Shown here: positions 57,621-64,000 of the stretch, piece after piece
Numbering within the stretch: position 1 is the first letter of the stretch
Layout of the letters: each line of letters opens with the position of its first letter
Notes under the pieces: generated by a model
Seen by the model: the letters and a program-made list of their open reading frames with translations, nothing else
Database searches by the model: none
What the model was told of the DNA's origin: nothing
Program-made: the position numbers and the translations under genes
DNA from: Fagopyrum homotropicum
Lineage: Eukaryota > Streptophyta > Magnoliopsida > Caryophyllales > Polygonaceae
Direction: 5' to 3'
Length of the DNA stretch: 64,000 bases
Assembly (NCBI GenBank): GCA_033239125.1
Contig: BSWB01000001.1
Location: 142,057,981-142,121,980, forward strand

Positions 57621-58240
57621 TGTAACATCCGGCTTTTCAGTGTCACTGCCCCCGCGATGACGTTGAGCCGTTGTCGCGGAAGGGTCTAGCCGCGAATGCG
57701 GCTGACCCCAGATCGCAATGATATGCTTTTCATGTGGCAAGCCCGAACATAGAGCTGTGTTTTGCCAACAAGGCAAGACACTATCCCAGCAGGGTTCGTC
57801 ACTTGCTATCATTGTAGTAGGTGAGCAGAGGCCGCCTTAGTACCAGTCTCAAGGGCAACAACAAAGAGCCCCAAGATACCCCGCTCCTCAGGGTTCCACT
57901 CAGGGATAGGGGAGGGGTAGAGGACGTGGTGGTGGTACTTCAAACACGAGAGGTGCTTCAGCTAGAGTCTACCTCAGGGTTCCGCTCAGGGATAGGGGAG
58001 GGGTAGAGGACGTGGTGGTGGTACTTCAGACACGAGAGGTGCTTCAGCCAAAGTCTACGAGCTGAGGAGTGCAGTAGAGTTGGAAGCTCTAGCGACCATA
58101 GGTACCATTCATATTAATGGTTTTCTTGTCAGTGTTATTTTTGATACGGGTGCTACATATTCTTTTATATATGATGCATGTGTAGATAGACTGACCTTAG
58201 TTACCGTAGAGGGGATACCTTTCTTTATAAGGTTACCTGA
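57621..58240 (+). pseudogene. Internally deleted Ty3/gypsy relative: LTR start joined to gag-protease
   Basis: Begins TGTAACATCCGGC like a chromovirus LTR, but within about 100 bp runs into gag: a CCHC knuckle (CFSCGKPEHRAVFC, 57724-57765), then a Gly/Arg-rich linker, then protease (VIFDTGATYSFIYDACVDRL, D-T-G at 58143-58151). Protease homology stops at about 58240, where the next LTR-like segment begins. LTR remainder, PBS and most of gag are missing. Confidence 0.7.
57886..58057 (+). repeat. 86-bp tandem duplication in the gag linker
   Basis: CCTCAGGGTTCC...GAGTCTA occurs at 57886-57971 and 57972-58057 with a handful of differences. 86 is not a multiple of three, so the duplication shifts the frame between knuckle and protease. 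Confidence 0.92.
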
Positions 58241-58245
58241 TAGCA

Positions 58246-59750
58246 TGAATTATTGTGTATAACTTAGATATGGTTTTGACGTTTTCTCATCATATTTCTG
58301 CATGCATGAATGCATATTCTTGATGATTATGTCATTATTTGTCTAATTTGCAAGAATCAAGGTCCACATCACGTTTGATTGTAATTGTAGGAAATAAGGC
58401 ATGTTTTGGATCAATATTGGACATGGAAGTCTAAAGAGGACATGTAGCTACATTGTGGAGCATTAGGAATGACAAGAAGAAAGAAAGGAACCTTAGGAAA
58501 AGAGTGAAGGAAGGATTAAGCTGAAGATACGAAGCAAAACACGTAACTTACCACTGACCTCGGATGACACAACCATGCATCTCAATCGAGATGGCCAACT
58601 AGGCCTAACTTGAGGTCGACGGCCCTAAAATTCTTATATAAGAATAGAGGTTAACTGCTTCACCAAAGGACGACGCATCTACGGATTGTTGCATTTACGG
58701 CTATTGGAAGGATTCACGAAAAGATTTAAGGAAGGATTGCTTAGGATTCAACGAAGAAGAGATTTGCAAGATTTTCTTGGGAAGTTGTTAGTGAGTTGTT
58801 ATCATATCCCTTGGAACACATATTGATACAATTGTTGGTTTGTTTTTTTTTTTTGATAATTAAGATACCTTTGTCAAGTATTTTATTCTCTTTTCTTGAT
58901 ATTCTTGATATATATTTGATTGCCTTGAATATGATGATTGTTGGCTAAATCCCCCTGCGATTATAGGGTGATTAGTTGAATGTTGTGGTATAGACAATGA
59001 AAGAATGAACCTTTATCATGAGTGGACCCTGAAAGTTTGAGTTAACCCTAGACCGAAACCCGTCTCGGGCTGTTCTTGGAGTCATCTCGACCGAGATTGG
59101 TAAGAACTACACGAGATCGTTCACTACTTTGCCCGATCTTGAGTTTAGGTATAGTTTGTAAAATCCTATCCTTGTTGCACCTTTCCTGGATTACATGCAA
59201 GCCTAGAAAGAGACTTACCCGGTGATTCATTTGCTTGTTTACCGATGATGATGAGTGTTAGGTAACAAAATTTTATCCTTTGTTGGGGTTTGAGTGTGCC
59301 TTCATCCTATCTTTGAGAGTTAACTTGAGACTTACCCGGTGATGGTTAGTTTTGTACTCTTAGGAAGTGTGTTGGTTTGAAATATAGTATTTTTCCTTAG
59401 TTCCTTGAGACTTACCTGGTGATAGGATCTTTGGTTGAGGAAAGTGGGTAGTGAGACTTACCCGGTGATCTACCCCATCGTAGAAATACCTTTCCTCCGT
59501 AACCTCAACTTTGTTCTCGTTTATGTTTGAGAAGTCTTTAGTTAAAACCACAGTTGGATACCTTGATCTGTAGAATCTGCATTCCCCCATATCGTATTAC
59601 ATATTATTGTCTTTTGATTAGTGTCATTCCAAGCTTACTAAGTTAGATTGCTTTGCTGGACTTAATCTCACCAAATCCCTGAGATTGACTCCGGAATATT
59701 AGCCCTTAATATGATAGATCCGTATACTGCGGGTGCGCTTATTGTTAGCA
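58246..59750 (+). mobile_element. LTR-like segment, Athila-type (possible solo or truncated LTR)
   Basis: Starts TGAATTATTG inside the protease of the preceding gypsy fragment and ends just before the next LTR. It shares layout and blocks with the adjacent 5' LTR: a TATA box (TTATATAAG near 58636), a GGACCCTGA block, and near the 3' end GATCCGTATACTGCGGGTGCGCTT (landmark GATCCGTA..ACTGCGGGT..CGCTT). TAGCA precedes both this segment (58241-58245) and the next LTR (59746-59750). The motif GAGACTTACCCGGTGAT recurs at 59210, 59327, 59407 and 59453. Confidence 0.6.
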
Positions 59751-61439
59751 TGAAATATTGCGATATTCTAGGCACTTATTTTGGTTGTTTTTCCCTCATT
59801 ATTGTGTACATGGATGAAGTTTAGAAGCAATTGTTAGCTTGTTCCTCTATTATTGTCGATATGGATGTCTACACTAGCTTTGTGTTGATTGTAGGCGAAA
59901 TGGAGCTAAATAGGAGCTATTGAGAGAGAAAAGAGAACAATCAATCATATTCGAGGATTAGGAACACATCAAGGAAGCTAAGGAAGGAGCTAGGATGAAG
60001 AATGTCACGACACAAAGGAAACTACAAGTATTCTACACTTCCACACCCTGAATTACGGCCGTAGAAGAGTCCACGCTCTAAACCACGTCCGTGGATCTTG
60101 GCATCATGAGCGTGGAGTATTCCAGTAAGTTACACGTCCTAAAGTACGGTCGTGGAAGTCACATGAGACCGTAATCCATTTCGACGCCCTAAACCACGGT
60201 CGTAGAAACCCTTGAGACCGTGATTTAGGCGATCTTTTGACGAGTCTTTATTTGCCACGTTATTCACGTAATGGGCCCGGACGGTTATTTCTTTCCCGTC
60301 TTATAAAAAGGTCGGAAAAGAGAGTTTTGGGGATCCGCGCTTACGCCCGCTAAATCTCGCAACATTTGTGTTTGATCCCGTGGAGACGCCGACGGACGCT
60401 GACGGCCGCTTACCTTGCTTGGAGCATTCTTGCCTAGGGTTGATTGAAGATCGCCGAAGGTTTAACCTTTTTCTTAGGTTTTGACATTGAAGACAGATTG
60501 ACAACCTGTTCTTCATACTCGCCTTAGATTCTTGTGAGGTTTTGTGTTATACATTCTGAATCCATTGCTTCTTGTGTTACGGATTTGAGAATTGGTTTTG
60601 AAGTTTTATTGAGTATTCGAGGGTTTTCATCTTTCATTCTCTTTAATTTGAATATTGATATTATGACAATGGTTATTGGCTAAAACCCTTTAGCAATTCT
60701 AAGGTGAAGGGTTGATAGTTGTGGCTTAGATGATGATAGATCGATCGTAAATTGATTGGACCCTGAGAGTTAGAGAGATCTCGTCGACGAACCCAAATCA
60801 CGGCCTGTTCTTGGGGTTCCACGGCCATGGTTCTCAAGATCTGACCGTGATTTACCCTAGTTTACGAGCTTTGCTTTTACTTTGATCCAAGATTAAAGAT
60901 TAGCTTTAATCTAGTCTTGGTTTACCCTTTTCTAGGTAGTAGTGAGACTCATCATCCTCTATTTCGATTTCGAGTGTCACAACCTTAATCATTTTAGTTC
61001 GTCTTGATCCTTGGGTTACAAGTTTGGGTATTTGAGATTAATTCTTGTCCATAGATCCTTTCTATACTGCAGCCTCAACAACCTTTATAGAGAGTGCCTT
61101 TAGATAAGTCATATAAAGTCTTGGAACTTCACCGTACATTGCTTTACCTTAGTATACCTTTGCAACTCTTAACTTTGTCCTTAGTTCTTTAGTATATTTT
61201 GAATCGATTGCCACAATTAGATACCTAGATCTTTAGGGTTGTTGTTTTCCCAATTTTTGCAAAGCTTTACCTTTTATTTGCTCGATAACTTGAGACTGGG
61301 TTTTGTTTCACCAAATAAATGTAATCGATACTTTGGAATATTTGCTAATCTACATCGATCCGTACACTGCGGGTTCGCTTGCTTTTATTCTAGTTTTATA
61401 AATTTAAGACTTGATTGCACGCACGTTTTAGGGCGAACA
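59751..61439 (+). mobile_element. 5' LTR of an Athila-type gypsy element
   Basis: TGAAATATTG... to ...GGGCGAACA, 1,689 bp, followed by the Athila-type primer-binding site. TATA box TATAAAAA at 60302-60309. Between 60045 and 60235 a CTAAACCACGGTCGTGGAA-like block recurs about four times. The element continues beyond 64000. Confidence 0.8.
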
Positions 61440-61445
61440 AGTTTT

Positions 61446-61463
61446 TTGCGCCGTTGCCGGGGA
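61446..61463 (+). other. Athila-type primer-binding site
   Basis: TTGCGCCGTTGCCGGGGA, one base different from the TGGCGCCGTTGCCGGGGA typical of Athila/Tat elements. Confidence 0.88.
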
Positions 61464-61566
61464 TTTGGTCTAAACCAAACTTTGGTTTTCGGTTGTCGAG
61501 CTTGGGAGCTTTGCTCTTGTTATTTGATATCTCTTGTGAGTGTTATTTGCAGGTTCTTTTAGGTAT

Positions 61567-62718
61567 ATGCGCAGGTCTAGATCCAACAAAGACCTCGTAC
61601 CTTTTGATCCGGAACTTGAGAAAACTCTTAGGAAGAAAGCCAAGGAAAGAAAGATGGCTGAAAATAAGGATAGAGATTTACAAGCGGAAGTAGACGAATC
61701 TCAACGTCAACTTAATTTGAGTGAAAAAGCTCGTTTAGATGCGGAAACGAGTCATCAATTCCAAATTGATAAACTCAGGGCTATGATGTTGGACATGAAG
61801 TTGGAACTGAATGATTCTAAGAAGAAAAAGAAGGTCAAGAAGCCAGCTAAGTCCATTAGAGTGGAATCATCCGATGATCAGGAATTCGATCCGGATATGC
61901 CAGCACTAGAGGAGATTGATCCAACGATCAATCTAGTCCGGATTAATCCAACACCAGCCGCCATTCCTCATGTCCCAGCTGGGGGTGCGAGAGCCGTTCG
62001 TGTAGATGAAGAGCCAAGAACTCTTGGCCAAAGGATGGATCCAATTCAGCAACCACGCCGCCTAGGTGTGAATTTTGATGTTGACGATATTCAGGGGTTT
62101 AGCTTTAACCCACAATTTATTACTATCGTTCGCCAAAGCCAGTTTGGAGGAACGAGTGTTGAATCTCCACATCAACATTTACAGAATTTTGAGATCTTGA
62201 TGGAGACAATGAAGCCAAAAAATGCAACCACCAACAATTACAAGATCAAGCCATTCTTCTTCTCTTTGAAAGGGAAAGCTTTATCTTGGTATCAAGCTCT
62301 TCCAAATGGAAGACTCAACACATGGGAGGATCTATCTTCGGAGTTCCTAACCAAGTTCTTTCTGCCATCCAAGACGGCGGAGTTGAGAGGTAAAATCAAT
62401 GCTTTTTCTATGAGATCTAATGAAAGTTTGTTTCAGTCTTGGGAAAGATTTCAGGATTTACTATTGGATTGCCCACACCATGACATTTCCAAATTGGAGT
62501 TATTGGAGATATACTATAAGGGACTGGATGTGGAAACACAATTCAAGCTCCAATCCCTTTCATGTGGCACATTCATGGATATGAGGGAAGATGACGCTTG
62601 GGAATTCATTGAGAAGCAAGCCCGAGTCATTGAGAAGTACTCTCACCGGAAAGCGGAAGCTAATCGAGTAGAGCAAGGAGCGAAACTAACACAAGCTGCT
62701 CAAACTCAAATCTTTTAG
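61567..62718 (+). CDS. Athila-type gag, first part
   Basis: ATG at 61567 gives MRRSRSNKDLVPFDPELEKT, the typical start; the frame is open upstream to 61540. A charged coiled-coil-like region (residues about 20-100) with a lysine patch precedes the capsid domain (FNPQFITIV, HLQNFEILMETMKP, ALSWYQALPNGRLNTWEDLS, LLEIYYKGLD). The protein packages element RNA. The frame ends at TAG 62716-62718 because of one extra T in a T4 run (62713-62716); one frame over, gag continues without a gap (FQKPKEQDVGYLG). Otherwise no stop in the visible element. Confidence 0.88.
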   Translation: MRRSRSNKDLVPFDPELEKTLRKKAKERKMAENKDRDLQAEVDESQRQLNLSEKARLDAETSHQFQIDKLRAMMLDMKLELNDSKKKKKVKKPAKSIRVESSDDQEFDPDMPALEEIDPTINLVRINPTPAAIPHVPAGGARAVRVDEEPRTLGQRMDPIQQPRRLGVNFDVDDIQGFSFNPQFITIVRQSQFGGTSVESPHQHLQNFEILMETMKPKNATTNNYKIKPFFFSLKGKALSWYQALPNGRLNTWEDLSSEFLTKFFLPSKTAELRGKINAFSMRSNESLFQSWERFQDLLLDCPHHDISKLELLEIYYKGLDVETQFKLQSLSCGTFMDMREDDAWEFIEKQARVIEKYSHRKAEANRVEQGAKLTQAAQTQIF

Positions 62719-64000
62719 CTTTCAAAAGCCTAAGGAGCAAGATGTTGGTTATTTAGGAAACAACAATAACCATAATGAGAATGAGAACACCAATCGCAAC
62801 AGCCGGAACAACAACCGGAATAATTGGAACAACAACAACCGGAACAATAATTGGAACAACAATAGGAATTCAAACAACAACAATTGGCATTCCAACCAAC
62901 AACAAAATTCCGGTAATTCTTATCCCAATTCTGGAAATTCACTAACTCCACCATCTTCTTCTTCTTCTTCCATTCCTTTGAAAAGCCAGGGGCAAACATC
63001 TAATAGTGGAAGTACTTCGGGGAAAGAGAAGCCCGATCCCATACTGGAAACGATCTTGGGAAAGCTTCAAGGGCTAGAGAGTCACATCACTAATGTTGAT
63101 AAAGCTCAAAAGGTTTTAGAAAACCAAATGTTCAGCAATGCTGAGGAAGTTCGTAGAAACCAAGGAAAACTTCCAGGAAAGACGGAGGATAACCCGAAAG
63201 GAAGGGTGATGGCTATCACAACTAGGAGCGGAGCAACAACCACCGACCCGCAACCTAAGTTTATTGAAGTTCCCGTCGGAAAGGAGAAGGAAAAGGGGAA
63301 GGAGAAGGAAGACATCTACATTCCTCCTCCGGCTTACAAACCTCCCCTACCATTCCCACAATCTAGAGCAAGAGCGCGTCTAGACAAGCAATTCGGTAAG
63401 TTCATTGAACTCATGAGCAAACTGCATATTAATATACCTTTCATTGATGCAATTGTAGGTATGCCAGCTTATGGAAAGTTCTTAAAGGATATCCTCTCTA
63501 ACAAGAGGAAACTGGAAGACTTTGGAGAAGTCAAGATGAGTTCGGAATCGTCGGATCTTATCAAAACGATGAAGGAAAAGATGCCCCCAAAGTTGAAGGA
63601 TCCGGGGTCATTTTGTGTCCCAATCGGAGTAGGAGATGTCACATATGATGCATTATGTGATTTAGGAGCAAGCGTTAGCATCATTCCGCTTGCCTTATGC
63701 AGGAAGATCGGTTTAGGCAAACCTAAACCGGTGAAGATGACATTATACATGGCAGATCGATCTATAACTCGTCCCGTCGGTATCATTGAAGACGTCCCAG
63801 TCAAGCTTGGTAAGTTCTATGTTCCAATAGATTTTGTTGTGCTTGACATTTCTACAGATAGTCCGGTCCCGATCATAATCGAAAGACCGTTTCTTGCAAC
63901 ATCCGGTTGTATGGTGGATTGCAAGAATGCTAGACTTGCCTTCGACATAGGAGAGAAGAAAGTAGAGTTTGTTCTTTCCACTATGATGAAAGAGCCAACT
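62717..64000 (+). CDS. Athila-type gag C-terminus and protease (runs off window)
   Basis: Open from 62717 to the window end, 428 codons. An Asn-rich segment (residues about 15-60) follows FQKPKEQDVGYLG. Then come Athila landmarks: VMAITTRSGA, YIPPPAYKPPLPFPQ, KLHINIPFIDAIVGMPAYGK, LKDPGSF, and the protease site CDLGASVSIIPLALC (D-L-G at 63659-63667), with IIERPFLAT as the second protease motif. The polymerase lies beyond 64000. Joined to the preceding frame by a single-base shift. Confidence 0.87.

Overview
The window is nuclear DNA of a flowering plant, most likely a eudicot. The evidence is GT-AG introns in AT-rich DNA, one plant-type major facilitator gene, one membrane-anchored ubiquitin-fold (MUB) gene, and a dense nested load of plant transposable elements: Ty3/gypsy chromoviruses, an Athila-type gypsy, a LINE with RNase H, a PIF/Harbinger element, Helitrons and MITEs. 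I saw no rRNA, tRNA, organellar or bacterial genes.

Layout. 1-3298: left-pointing gypsy element cut by the window edge (gag remnant, primer-binding site, 2.2-kb LTR). 3900-4370: small Helitron. 4483-12476: two direct copies of an AT-rich repeat, one carrying a 0.6-kb inverted-repeat element, separated by a 6.5-kb Helitron whose ends, flanks and empty site can all be read. 12604-15800: MITEs in AT-rich DNA. 15800-17887: three-exon MFS transporter, plus strand. 19064-26724: complete LINE with a 19-bp target duplication. 27265-31914: three-exon MUB gene, minus strand, never more than 57 codons open in one exon; its introns hold a Stowaway MITE and a 1-kb tandem duplication. 32423-36310: MITE-like inverted-repeat elements. 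36948-43023: PIF/Harbinger element with a Myb/SANT-like gene and a DDE transposase, both broken, plus a small opposite-strand ORF. 44288-53694: full-length but decayed chromovirus (Tekay/Del-like) with a GGATG target duplication. 53695-57560: MITEs, a Helitron 3' end and degenerate tandem repeats. 57621-58240: internally deleted third gypsy relative. 58246-59750: LTR-like segment. 59751-64000: 5' LTR, primer-binding site and gag-protease of a much fresher Athila-type element running off the right edge.

Only two features look like functioning host genes, and they converge: MFS (+) and MUB (-), with the LINE inserted between their 3' ends. The MUB protein would be a ubiquitin-fold peptide anchored to the plasma membrane through its C-terminal cysteines; the MFS protein is a 12-helix-type carrier of unknown substrate. 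Everything else is mobile DNA in different states of decay, and the nesting order can partly be read from flanks. No clear new multi-gene system was found. The best leads are the Helitron with exon-like cargo, the LINE with an overlapping stop/start before its pol ORF, the extra ORF in the Harbinger element, and a hairpin motif conserved between the LTRs of two gypsy elements.
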